Shown here: one piece after another, positions 44,686-52,693 of the stretch
How positions within the stretch are numbered: position 1 is the stretch's first letter
Layout: the number at the start of each line of letters is the position of its first letter
NCBI RefSeq assembly: GCF_003752465.1
Contig: NZ_RKHJ01000001.1
Location: 992,001-1,056,000 of the forward strand
Source of the DNA: Agrococcus jenensis
GTDB taxonomy: Bacteria; Actinomycetota; Actinomycetes; Actinomycetales; Microbacteriaceae
DNA length: 64,000 nucleotides
Direction of reading: 5' to 3'
Notes under the pieces: model-generated
Databases searched by the model: none
Seen by the model: only the letters and a program-made list of their open reading frames with translations
Told to the model about the DNA's origin: nothing
Program-made: the position numbers and the translations under genes

Positions 44686-45503
44686 GCACGAGCACCGGCG
44701 CGGTCGTCGAGATCGCGGACGCCGCGTTCGGCTACGGCGCCGCGCCGGTGCTCACCGACGTCAGCTTCGAGGTGCTGCCCGGCGAGGCAGTCGCGCTCAT
44801 CGGGCCGAACGGCGCCGGCAAGTCGACGCTGCTCGCCGGTCTCCTCGGGCTCGCCGAGCACGACGCGCGCGTCTTCCGCGTGCCGACGGGCCGTGGCGAG
44901 ATCGGCTCGCTGCCGCAGTCGAGCGAGATCGACCCGGCCTTCCCGGTGACGCTCGAGCAGGTCGTCTCGATGGGCCGGACGCCGCGCCTCGGGCTGCGCT
45001 GGCCCGGCGGCGCCGACCGGCGCATCGTCGCCGACGCGCTCGAGGCCGTCGGCCTGAGCGCCCAGCGCCGCACGCGGTTCGGCGACCTCTCCGGCGGGCA
45101 GCGCCAGCGCGGCCTCCTCGCCCGAGCGCTCGCGAGCGAGCCGCGCCTGCTGCTGCTCGACGAGCCGTTCAACGGCCTCGACCAGGGCTCGCGCGAGGCG
45201 CTGCTCGAGACCGTCCGCGCGCTGAAGGCGCGCGGCGTCGCACTCGTCATCACCACCCACGACCTCGAGCTCGCGCGCGCCGTGTGCGACCGCACGCTGC
45301 TCGTCAACCAGCGGCAGATCGCGTTCGACGAGACCGGATGCGTGCTGACGCTCGAGCGGGTCGAGGCCGCGTTCGCGTCGCACGTCATGGAGATCGACGG
45401 GCACACGCTCGCCACCACCGAGCACCACGAGGCGGAGCACACCGAGCGCCACCAGCACCTGCTGCAGGCCGAGGACGGGCTCGACCGCCGCGACGCCCGA
45501 TGA
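44682..45503 (+). CDS. znuC: zinc ABC transporter ATP-binding protein
   Basis: The 273 residues contain Walker A GPNGAGKST, the signature LSGGQRQR, Walker B LLLLDEP and the switch His in TTHD. The C-terminal tail (HTLATTEHHEAEHTERHQH) is unusually His-rich for an ATPase and may sense or buffer zinc. It overlaps znuA and the first znuB by ATGA. Confidence 0.93.
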   Translation: MSTSTGAVVEIADAAFGYGAAPVLTDVSFEVLPGEAVALIGPNGAGKSTLLAGLLGLAEHDARVFRVPTGRGEIGSLPQSSEIDPAFPVTLEQVVSMGRTPRLGLRWPGGADRRIVADALEAVGLSAQRRTRFGDLSGGQRQRGLLARALASEPRLLLLDEPFNGLDQGSREALLETVRALKARGVALVITTHDLELARAVCDRTLLVNQRQIAFDETGCVLTLERVEAAFASHVMEIDGHTLATTEHHEAEHTERHQHLLQAEDGLDRRDAR

Positions 45504-46396
45504 CGGCGCCGGCGATCGCGGCGCTGCTCGACCCGTTCACGCCGTTCGCCGTGCCGTTCATGGCGCGGCCGCTGCTGCTGCTGCTCGCGCTCGCGGTCGC
45601 CGCCGGCACCGTCGGCGTGCTTGTGCACCTGCGGCGGCTCGAGTTCTCGGCCGACGGGCTCACGCACGCGGTCTTCCCGGGCCTCGCGATCGGCGCGGTG
45701 CTCGGCGGCGCTGCCGGCCTGCTCCCGGGGGCCATCGGTGCGGCGCTCGTCGCCGCCGTGGTGCTCGCGCTCATCGCGCGCCGCGGGCAGCCCCGCGACA
45801 CGGCGGTGGCGATCGTGCTGACGAGCTTCTTCTCGCTCGGCGTCGTCCTCGTCTCGGCGACCGAGGGCATCGCCGGCAGCCTCTCCGACTTCTTCTTCGG
45901 ACGCCTGCTCACGATCACGTGGGGCGACCTCTGGATCGCGCTCGCGCTCATCGCGGTCGGCGTCGCGCTCGTCGCGGCGACCGCCCGGGCGCAGCTGTTC
46001 GCGGCCTTCGACGCGGCCGGCGCCCGCCGCGCGGGGCTGCCCGTGCTCGCGCTCGAGATGATCGGCACGGTCGCGGTCGCGCTCGTCGTGGTCGCCGCAT
46101 CCGCGTCGGTCGGCACGCTGCTCGCGCTCGCCGTCGTGATCGTGCCTGCCGCAGCAGCACGAGCGGTCACCGGCTCGCTGCGGGCCGCGATCGTGGTCGC
46201 CATCCTGTTCGGCGCCGTCACCGGCTGGCTGGGGCTGTGGCTCGTGGTGCAGCTCGCCGAGCTCGGCCTCGACGCCGCCCCGGGCGCGACCGTCGCGCTG
46301 ACGATGATCGCGGGCTACCTGCTCGCGCTCGCCGCGGGCGCCGTGCGCGGTCGCGGCCGTCGGCGGGCCCCGCTCGCCGTCGCAGGGACGCGATGA
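45500..46396 (+). CDS. znuB: zinc ABC transporter permease 1
   Basis: ABC-3 family permease. The 298 residues form about eight hydrophobic segments, with the conserved FSADGLTHAVFPGLAIG in the first half and a C-terminal Arg-rich tail. Overlaps znuC and the second permease by ATGA. Paired permeases suggest a heterodimeric membrane channel. Confidence 0.92.
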   Translation: MTAPAIAALLDPFTPFAVPFMARPLLLLLALAVAAGTVGVLVHLRRLEFSADGLTHAVFPGLAIGAVLGGAAGLLPGAIGAALVAAVVLALIARRGQPRDTAVAIVLTSFFSLGVVLVSATEGIAGSLSDFFFGRLLTITWGDLWIALALIAVGVALVAATARAQLFAAFDAAGARRAGLPVLALEMIGTVAVALVVVAASASVGTLLALAVVIVPAAAARAVTGSLRAAIVVAILFGAVTGWLGLWLVVQLAELGLDAAPGATVALTMIAGYLLALAAGAVRGRGRRRAPLAVAGTR

Positions 46397-47235
46397 TGCC
46401 GCAGCTCGACTTCTTCGCCCTCGCGATGCTCGAGGTGGTGCTCGCCGGAGCCCTCGCCGGGATCGTCGGCGTGCTCGTCGTGCTGCGCGAGCGCGCGTTC
46501 TTCACGATGTCGCTCACCCACGCGACCTTCCCAGGGGCCGTCGCGGCGGCGATGCTCGGCGGCTCGGTGCCGATCGGCGCCGCGGTCGCCGCGGTCGCGC
46601 TCATCGCCGTCGCCGTCGGCATCGGGCGCATCCGGTCCCAGGGCCCTGCCGTCGCCTCCGGTGTCATGCTCACCGCCGGCTTCGCCCTCGGCGCGCTGCT
46701 GCAGTCGCTCGCGCCCCTCGCGATCGACGTCGAGTCGTTCCTGGTCGGCCAGGTGCTGGCGGTGACCGGCGCCGATGTCGGCCTGACGGCCGTGCTGCTC
46801 GTCGCCGCGGCGGCCGTGTGGGCGCTCGCCGGGCGGCACCTCGTCTTCTCGAGCGCCGACGAGGCCGGCTACCGGCGGGCGGGCATGCGCCCGTGGATCC
46901 CGGAGACGGTCTCGCTCGCGCTGATCGCCGGCACGGTCGTGGCGATCATGCCGGTCGTGGGCGCCATCCTCGGGGTCGCGCTCATCGTCGCGCCCGCCGC
47001 CGCAGCGCGCCTCGTGGTGCGCGACTGGCGGTGGATGCTCGTGCTCGCGCCCGCCATCGGCATCACCTCCGGGGTGGTCGGCCTGCTGGCGTCGCGCTGG
47101 CTCGATCTCGCGGCCGGCGGCGCGATCGCGCTGGTCGCGGCGCTCCTCTACGGCGCCGCGTGGCTCGTGGGCAGCGCGCGCGACCGGGCGCGCCCCACCG
47201 CGGTCCGTGCGACCATCGAGGCGAGGACACCATGA
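46393..47235 (+). CDS. znuB: zinc ABC transporter permease 2
   Basis: Second ABC-3 permease, 280 residues with about eight hydrophobic segments and the equivalent motif FTMSLTHATFPGAVAA. It is clearly related to but different from the upstream permease. The first of two adjacent ATG codons (46393) overlaps the upstream stop; the stop overlaps zur by ATGA. Confidence 0.92.
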   Translation: MMPQLDFFALAMLEVVLAGALAGIVGVLVVLRERAFFTMSLTHATFPGAVAAAMLGGSVPIGAAVAAVALIAVAVGIGRIRSQGPAVASGVMLTAGFALGALLQSLAPLAIDVESFLVGQVLAVTGADVGLTAVLLVAAAAVWALAGRHLVFSSADEAGYRRAGMRPWIPETVSLALIAGTVVAIMPVVGAILGVALIVAPAAAARLVVRDWRWMLVLAPAIGITSGVVGLLASRWLDLAAGGAIALVAALLYGAAWLVGSARDRARPTAVRATIEARTP

Positions 47236-47660
47236 GCGACGCAGAGATCACGACCGCAGGCCCCAGCGCCGACGCCCCGCGGCGCACCACGAAGCAGCGA
47301 GAAGCCGTGCGGGAGGCGCTGGGCGCGAGCGACGAGTTCGTCTCGGCGCAGGCGCTCCACCAGTCGATGCGGCAGTCCGGCTCGACGGTCGGCCTCGCGA
47401 CCGTCTACCGCGCGCTCGCGGCGCTCGCCGAGGACGGCGAGGCGGATGCGCTGCAGTCAGGCGGCGAGGCCCTCTACCGGGCCTGCACGCGCACGCACCA
47501 CCACCACCTCATCTGCCGCCGCTGCGGCCGCACGGTCGAGCTCGAGGCGGCCGCCGTCGAGCGTTGGGCCGGGCAGGTCGCTGCCGCGCACGGCTTCGTC
47601 GAGCCCGAGCACGTCGTCGACATCTTCGGCCTCTGCGCCGTCTGCGCGGCGGCGCGCTAG
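47232..47660 (+). CDS. zur: zinc uptake regulator Zur (Fur family)
   Basis: Zinc-responsive repressor. The 142 residues contain the Fur winged helix (TTKQREAVREAL, GLATVYRALAALAEDGEAD), the metal region THHHHLICRRCG and a C-terminal CAVC, giving two CXXC pairs for the structural zinc. It is the last gene of the znu operon behind a Zur-type box, so it regulates its own operon. A Fur or Mur function is less likely here. Confidence 0.9.
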   Translation: MSDAEITTAGPSADAPRRTTKQREAVREALGASDEFVSAQALHQSMRQSGSTVGLATVYRALAALAEDGEADALQSGGEALYRACTRTHHHHLICRRCGRTVELEAAAVERWAGQVAAAHGFVEPEHVVDIFGLCAVCAAAR

Positions 47661-47758
47661 CGACCGCCGCGGCTCGCGCGTCCACAGGGGCCGAGAGATA
47701 TGCGGCGAGCGCCCAGGCATGGCTGTGATCATGACGGCAGCAGCCCCAGGAGGTCGTC

Positions 47759-48754
47759 GTGACGAACCCGCCCAGCGCCTACGGCGCCCAGCACCCGAGC
47801 GGCGTCGACGACGTCACGCAGCGACGGCAGCCAGCGCAGCAGGCTCCGGCACCGGCATCCCGCCAGCGCCGCATCCTGGGGATCCAGCCGGTGCTCTTCG
47901 TGGGCATCTGCCTGCTGGCCGTGGTCACGATCATCACGGTGGTGCTCATCTTCGTCGGCGACTTCGAGAGCCAGGCGTCCCGGGTCGTCTGGACGGTCGT
48001 CGTCTTCCTCGCCTTCACCGGGCTGCTCGCGCTCGACCTCGTGCTCGCCCGGCGCTCCGCGACGCCGCTCGTGATCGGCGTCGCGGCCAACGTCTACCTG
48101 CTCGCCGTGCTGATGATCGCCATCTGGATGGACGGCCCCCGCGAGGCCGAGCGCGAGCCGTGGGAGGACGACTTCCTCTTCGCCGAGCTGCTCGGCATCG
48201 TGCTGCTGACCATCCTGGTCGTGCGCGCGGCCGCGGCCGGCGCGTGGGGGCTCATCTCGCTCGGCAACCGCAGCCGCGCCGCGATGGCGCGCGTCATCGG
48301 CCTCATCGCGGCCGCGCTGCTCGGGCTCGTCGGGGTGCTGCTCACGCTGCACTTCGCGCTCGACGCCCTCGGCCTCGACGTGGGCGAGTGGTACTGGCGC
48401 GCCACGGTCGCCGCGATCGTCGTGACCGCGCTCGCGGCATCGATCACCGTGCTCCTCTACTGGAACCGCCGCAACATCGACTGGCAGGAGGCGGAGGCGC
48501 GCGGCGAGCACGTGCGTCCCGCGGCCGTCGCGGCGCCCGGGCAGCAGCCGTGGCCGCAGCAGACGGCGTGGCCGGGCCAGCAGCCCATGCAGCAGCAGCC
48601 CGTGCAGCAGCAGATGCCGCTCCACCCGGTGCAGCAGCAGATGCCACCGCAGCAGCAGCCGCCGACCGGGCTGCTCCCGTGGCCGACCTACGCCGACGGC
48701 ACCCCGCTGCCGATGGGGCCCGACGGGCAGCCCGCCTTCCCGCCGTCCCACTGA
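47759..48754 (+). CDS. multi-pass membrane protein with Gln/Pro-rich tail
   Basis: Not recognised. The 331 residues have a Gln-rich N-terminus, about six hydrophobic segments between 45 and 250 and a low-complexity C-terminal tail (about 265-331) rich in QQP. GTG at 47759 follows CAGGAGG. Monocistronic, between zur and the ribosomal protein cluster. Function unknown. Confidence 0.7.
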   Translation: MTNPPSAYGAQHPSGVDDVTQRRQPAQQAPAPASRQRRILGIQPVLFVGICLLAVVTIITVVLIFVGDFESQASRVVWTVVVFLAFTGLLALDLVLARRSATPLVIGVAANVYLLAVLMIAIWMDGPREAEREPWEDDFLFAELLGIVLLTILVVRAAAAGAWGLISLGNRSRAAMARVIGLIAAALLGLVGVLLTLHFALDALGLDVGEWYWRATVAAIVVTALAASITVLLYWNRRNIDWQEAEARGEHVRPAAVAAPGQQPWPQQTAWPGQQPMQQQPVQQQMPLHPVQQQMPPQQQPPTGLLPWPTYADGTPLPMGPDGQPAFPPSH

Positions 48755-48787
48755 TCGCGGCGCCGCAGCGACCGCTGCAGATGAGGA

Positions 48788-48817
48788 TTGCCGCGCAGCA
48801 GCCGGATGCCGTACGAT
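48788..48817 (+). promoter_or_regulatory. promoter of rpmB-rpmG-rpsN
   Basis: TTGCCG (48788-48793), 18-base spacer, TACGAT (48812-48817). A leader of about 120 bases follows, with a small GGGC/GCCC hairpin near 48905. No clear Zur box overlaps it. Confidence 0.5.
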
Positions 48818-48943
48818 AGGTCGTTGGTGCGGCTTCGGCCGCGCAGCGCACGTGCCTCCCACCCCGCAAGGACCAGGGTTCAGCGTGCGCAGGCAAGTGA
48901 TCTTGGGTGGGCTCCGGCCCACGGTAACCACATGGAGGCACCA

Positions 48944-49180
48944 ATGGCAGCCGTATGCCAGGTGACCGGAGCCGTTCCCGGCTTCGGACACAACATCTCG
49001 CACTCGCACCGGCGCACGAAGCGACGCTTCGACCCGAACGTGCAGCGCAAGACGTACTTCGTCCCGTCGCTCAAGCGCAACGTGACGCTCAACGTCTCGG
49101 CCAAGGGCATGAAGGTCATCGATGCCCGTGGCATCGAGGCCGTCGTCCGTGACATGCAGGCTCGGGGGGTGAAGCTCTGA
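48944..49180 (+). CDS. rpmB: 50S ribosomal protein L28, Cys-less form
   Basis: The 78 residues begin [15 protein letters not shown] and continue [11 protein letters not shown], the L28 signature. Only one cysteine is present, so the zinc-binding CXXC pairs of the C+ form are absent. It starts a tight rpmB-rpmG-rpsN unit with GGAGG before the ATG. In other actinobacteria such zinc-free paralogues are Zur-controlled. Confidence 0.95.
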   Translation: MAAVCQVTGAVPGFGHNISHSHRRTKRRFDPNVQRKTYFVPSLKRNVTLNVSAKGMKVIDARGIEAVVRDMQARGVKL

Positions 49181-49350
49181 TGGCGAAGAAGTCCCAGGAC
49201 GTCCGTCCGATCATCAAGCTCCGCTCGACGGCCGGCACCGGCTACACCTACGTGACGAAGAAGAACCGTCGCAACAACCCCGACCGACTTGTGCTGAAGA
49301 AGTACGACCCCATCGTGCGTCAGCACGTCGAGTTCCGAGAGGAGCGATAA
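49180..49350 (+). CDS. rpmG: 50S ribosomal protein L33, Cys-less form
   Basis: The 56-residue protein begins [17 protein letters not shown] and contains [25 protein letters not shown], the L33 signature, with no CXXC pairs. Its ATG overlaps the last base of the rpmB stop and its TAA is directly followed by the rpsN ATG. Confidence 0.95.
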   Translation: MAKKSQDVRPIIKLRSTAGTGYTYVTKKNRRNNPDRLVLKKYDPIVRQHVEFREER

Positions 49351-49656
49351 ATGGCCAAGAAGAGCATGATCGCCAAGAACGAGCAGCGGAAGATCATCGT
49401 CGCCCGCTACGCCGACAAGCGCGCTGCCCTCAAGAAGGCGCTCGTCGACCCCAAGAGCACCGACGAGGAGCGCGAGGCCGCTCGTCTCGGGCTGCAGAAG
49501 CTGCCCCGCAACGCCTCGCCGGTCCGCGTGCGCAAGCGCGACGCGATCGACGGCCGCCCCCGCGGCCACGTCGGTGCGTTCGGCATCTCTCGTGTGCGCT
49601 TCCGCGACATGGCGCACCGTGGCGAGCTGCCCGGCGTGACCAAGTCGAGCTGGTAA
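49351..49656 (+). CDS. rpsN: 30S ribosomal protein S14, Cys-less form
   Basis: The 101-residue long S14 form, without the zinc-binding CXXC of the short C+ form. Signature [34 protein letters not shown] lies at the C-terminus. Last gene of the unit, followed by a terminator. Confidence 0.95.
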   Translation: MAKKSMIAKNEQRKIIVARYADKRAALKKALVDPKSTDEEREAARLGLQKLPRNASPVRVRKRDAIDGRPRGHVGAFGISRVRFRDMAHRGELPGVTKSSW

Positions 49657-49674
49657 CCACCCGCTTCGCACGAA

Positions 49675-49700
49675 GGGCCCCGACCTCGCGGTCGGGGCCC
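49675..49700 (+). terminator. terminator after rpsN
   Basis: Perfect 11-base-pair hairpin GGGCCCCGACC (49675-49685) and GGTCGGGGCCC (49690-49700), loop TCGC, then CTCGTCGT. Confidence 0.83.
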
Positions 49701-49773
49701 CTCGTCGTCCGATGCCCGCATCGTGCTCGGATCGTGATCGCAGCCCGGGCGGACGCATGCAAGAGTCGGCGGC

Positions 49774-49983
49774 ATGGACTTCCTCATGTACCTCATGACC
49801 GGCAACCCGCGCACGCTCATCCTGGCCATCCCGAGCCTGCTGACGCTCATCGCCGTGATCGCGGTCGTGGTCATCGGGCTGCGGGCGCTGCTGCGCATCG
49901 ACCGCTCCCTGCAGGAGCTCGTCGCGCGCGGTCGCGATGCCCGGCCGGCGCCGTCCGCCGCGCCCGCCCCGCCGGCGGCGTAG
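49774..49983 (+). CDS. small single-span membrane protein
   Basis: Not recognised. The 69 residues have one long hydrophobic helix (about 14-42), a short charged stretch (LRIDRSLQELVARGRD) and an Ala/Pro tail. AAGAGT (49761-49766) lies 7 bases before the ATG. It is convergent with the GH13 gene, 3 bases apart. Confidence 0.55.
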   Translation: MDFLMYLMTGNPRTLILAIPSLLTLIAVIAVVVIGLRALLRIDRSLQELVARGRDARPAPSAAPAPPAA

Positions 49984-49986
49984 CCG

Positions 49987-51672
49987 CTACACGCGCCGGA
50001 TCGTCGCGTCGGCGGGCGTCACGAGCAGCCAGCGCCAGCCGTACGGGTCGAGCTCGAGCTCGAGCATCCCGTCGACCGTGATCGTCGACCCGTCGAAGCG
50101 GTCGACGAGCGTCACCGGGCCGTCGGCCGACAGCTCGAGCCGCACGGCCGAGCGCTCGTCGCCGAGGCTGTGCAGCGCGAGCATCGTCCAGTCGTCGCCG
50201 CGGCACACGTGCGCGAGCACCGACCGCTGCCGCACGCCGATGACCTCGAGGTCGGCCCACGCGAGCTCCGGCGTGTCGCGGTACAGGTCGGTCAGCTGCT
50301 GGATGTGCCGCCAGAGCGACGTCGGATCGCGCTGCTGGTCGGCGACGTTCACCCGCTGCGGGCCGAGCTCGCCCTCGGGCATCGGCCGGGTCCAGCGCCG
50401 CTGCGGCGCCGTCGAGAACCCGCCGCTCGCATCCGGTTCCCACTGCATCGGCGTGCGCACCGCGTAGCGGCCGGGCACCTCGAGCGCCTCGCCCATGCCG
50501 ATCTCCTCGCCGTAGAAGAGCACCGGGCATCCCGGCAGCGAGAACATCAGCGTGTAGACGAGCCGCACCGCGCGCTCGTCGCCGAGCATCGTGGGCAGCC
50601 GACGCCGGATGCCGCGCCCGTACAGCCGCATGCCCTCGTCCGGCGCGAAGGCGGTGAACACCTCCTCGAGCTCCTCCGGCGCGAGCTTGTCGAGCGTGAG
50701 CTCGTCGTGGTTGCGCACGAAGTTCGCCCACTGGCTCGCCGGTGGCAGCTCCGGCCGGTCGCGCAGGGCCTTGGCGAGCGGCCGCGCGTCCTTGCGTGCG
50801 AGCGAGAGGAAGAGCTGCTGCATCGACACGAAGTCGAACTGCAGGTGCAGGCCCGAGGCCTCGCCCTCCGCCTCGAACCACTGCAGCTGCTGCTCGTGCG
50901 GGAGGTTGACCTCGCCGAGCAGCATCGCCTCACCGTTGCGGCGCGAGACGAAGCGCTGGATCCCGCGCAGGTGGTCGGCGCCCTGGTAGTCGGGCGCGGC
51001 GCCGGTCGTCTCGGTGCCGTGCGCGGGCGCGCTGCTGAACAGGAACGGCACCGCGTCGACCCGGAAGCCCGAGACGCCCAGCTCGAGCCAGAGCCCGAGG
51101 TTCCGCTCGATCTGCACCTGCACGGGCGGGTGCGCGATGTTGAGGTCGGGCTGGTGCGCGCGGAAGTGGTGCAGGTACCACTGGCCCGTGCGCTCGTCCT
51201 CCGTCCAGGTCGAGTCCTCCTCGCCGGGGAAGACGGGCGCGTCCTGCTTCGCCGGCGGCGCATCCCGCCACACGTACCAGTCGCGATGCGGTGAGTCGCG
51301 CGAGGAGCGCGAGGACCGGAACCACGGGTGCTGGTCCGAGGTGTGGTTCATGACGAAGTCGATGATCACGCGCATGCCCTGCGCGCGGGCGACGCGGATG
51401 ACCTCGACGAGGTCGCCGAGCGTGCCGAGCCGGGGATCGACCGCGAAGAAGTCGGTGATGTCGTAGCCGTCGTCCCGGTCGGCGGTCGGGAAGAACGGCA
51501 TGAGCCACAGGCACGTGACGCCGAGGTCGGCGAGCGTATGGATGCGCGAGACGAGTCCCTGCAGGTCGCCGATCCCGTCGCCGTCGGAGTCCTGGAACAC
51601 CTCGACGTCGAGGCAGTAGAAGACGGCGTTCCGCCACCAGCTGTCGGCGGCCTCGATCGGGCGCGGGCTCAC
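49987..51672 (-). CDS. GH13 alpha-glucosidase/trehalose-synthase-like enzyme
   Basis: The 561 residues form a (beta/alpha)8 barrel of the alpha-amylase family: DVEVFQDSDGDGIGDLQGL, the nucleophile region GFRVDAVP, the acid/base GEVN and VRNHDE. The early part resembles trehalose synthase (TreS)/GH13_16. The C-terminal part is a short beta domain. GTG at 51672 overlaps the LLM oxidoreductase stop by 4 bases; the pairing with that family is recurrent. Exact substrate unknown. Confidence 0.85.
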   Translation of the reverse strand: MSPRPIEAADSWWRNAVFYCLDVEVFQDSDGDGIGDLQGLVSRIHTLADLGVTCLWLMPFFPTADRDDGYDITDFFAVDPRLGTLGDLVEVIRVARAQGMRVIIDFVMNHTSDQHPWFRSSRSSRDSPHRDWYVWRDAPPAKQDAPVFPGEEDSTWTEDERTGQWYLHHFRAHQPDLNIAHPPVQVQIERNLGLWLELGVSGFRVDAVPFLFSSAPAHGTETTGAAPDYQGADHLRGIQRFVSRRNGEAMLLGEVNLPHEQQLQWFEAEGEASGLHLQFDFVSMQQLFLSLARKDARPLAKALRDRPELPPASQWANFVRNHDELTLDKLAPEELEEVFTAFAPDEGMRLYGRGIRRRLPTMLGDERAVRLVYTLMFSLPGCPVLFYGEEIGMGEALEVPGRYAVRTPMQWEPDASGGFSTAPQRRWTRPMPEGELGPQRVNVADQQRDPTSLWRHIQQLTDLYRDTPELAWADLEVIGVRQRSVLAHVCRGDDWTMLALHSLGDERSAVRLELSADGPVTLVDRFDGSTITVDGMLELELDPYGWRWLLVTPADATIRRV

Positions 51673-52634
51673 GCGCCGACCCGCAGCGCGGGGAGGACCC
51701 GCTCGCCGAACGCGTCGATCCACGGTGCCTGCTCCTCGCCGACGTGGTGCAGGTACAGCGCATCGATGCCCGTGGCGAGCAGCCCGGCGATGTGGGTCGT
51801 GTGCCGCGACAGGTCGCTCGAGACGTGCACGGCCGCCCGGATGTCCGCTTCGCTCGCGCCGGCGCTGCGCCGGTCGAACTCCTCGGGGAAGGCGATGTCC
51901 CAGGCCTCCGGGGGGCGGATGACGCCGTTGGACCACTCCTCGCGGGCGATCCGCAGCGCCTCCTGCTCATCGCTCGCCCAGGAGAGGTGCAGCTGGCCGG
52001 CGACCGGGCCGCGCCCCCCGGCGTCGCGATATGCCTCGACGATCCGTCGGAGCGACTCGGCGTCGCCGGCCACGGTGATGAGGCCGTCGGCCCAGGCGGC
52101 GTGGGCGGCGGCCGACTCCGGGGTGGTGGCGGCGGCGAGCAGCGGCGGCGGCTCCTCCGGCAGCGACCAGACGCGGGCGCGATGCACGGTGATCTCGCCC
52201 TCGTGCGTCACCTCCTCGCCGGCGTGCAGGCGGCGGATGACGTCGACGCACTCGACGAGCCGTCGCTCCCGCACGGCCTTCTCCGGCCAGGGGTCGCCCG
52301 TCACGTGCTCGTTCATCGCCTCGCCGGAGCCCAGAGCGGCCCAGAAGCGCCCGGGGAACATCTCGGCGAGCGTCGCGAGCGCCTGCGCGTGCACGACCGG
52401 GTGGTACCGCTGCCCCGGCGCCGTCACGACGCCGAACCGCAGCGAGGTGGTGGCGAGCGCCGCGGCGAGCCACGACAGGGCGAAGCCGCTGTGCGCCTGC
52501 CGCACGCTCCAGGGGGCGAGGTGGTCGGAGCACATCGCCGCGTCGAAGCCCGCCGCCTCGGCGTGCTGGACCGCGGCGAGGAGCCTGCTGGGGGGCAGCT
52601 GCTCGTGGGACGCGTGGAATCCGAGGACGGTCAT
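51669..52634 (-). CDS. LLM-class flavin-dependent oxidoreductase
   Basis: Luciferase-like monooxygenase fold. The 321 residues include FHASHEQLPPS at the N-terminus, SDHLAPW, ALGSGEAMNEHV and a C-terminal LHHVG. It fits the TIGR03885-type group of probable non-F420 (FMN) members. It is coupled to the GH13 gene, which hints at a sugar-linked substrate. Start at the ATG; the -10-like TTCGCT at 6 bases lacks the usual A. Confidence 0.85.
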   Translation of the reverse strand: MTVLGFHASHEQLPPSRLLAAVQHAEAAGFDAAMCSDHLAPWSVRQAHSGFALSWLAAALATTSLRFGVVTAPGQRYHPVVHAQALATLAEMFPGRFWAALGSGEAMNEHVTGDPWPEKAVRERRLVECVDVIRRLHAGEEVTHEGEITVHRARVWSLPEEPPPLLAAATTPESAAAHAAWADGLITVAGDAESLRRIVEAYRDAGGRGPVAGQLHLSWASDEQEALRIAREEWSNGVIRPPEAWDIAFPEEFDRRSAGASEADIRAAVHVSSDLSRHTTHIAGLLATGIDALYLHHVGEEQAPWIDAFGERVLPALRVGA

Positions 52635-52693
52635 CGCTCCAGCGAACCGGGTGCACGTCGGCTGGTCAATGCCCGCGCGTCCAGCGTCGACTG

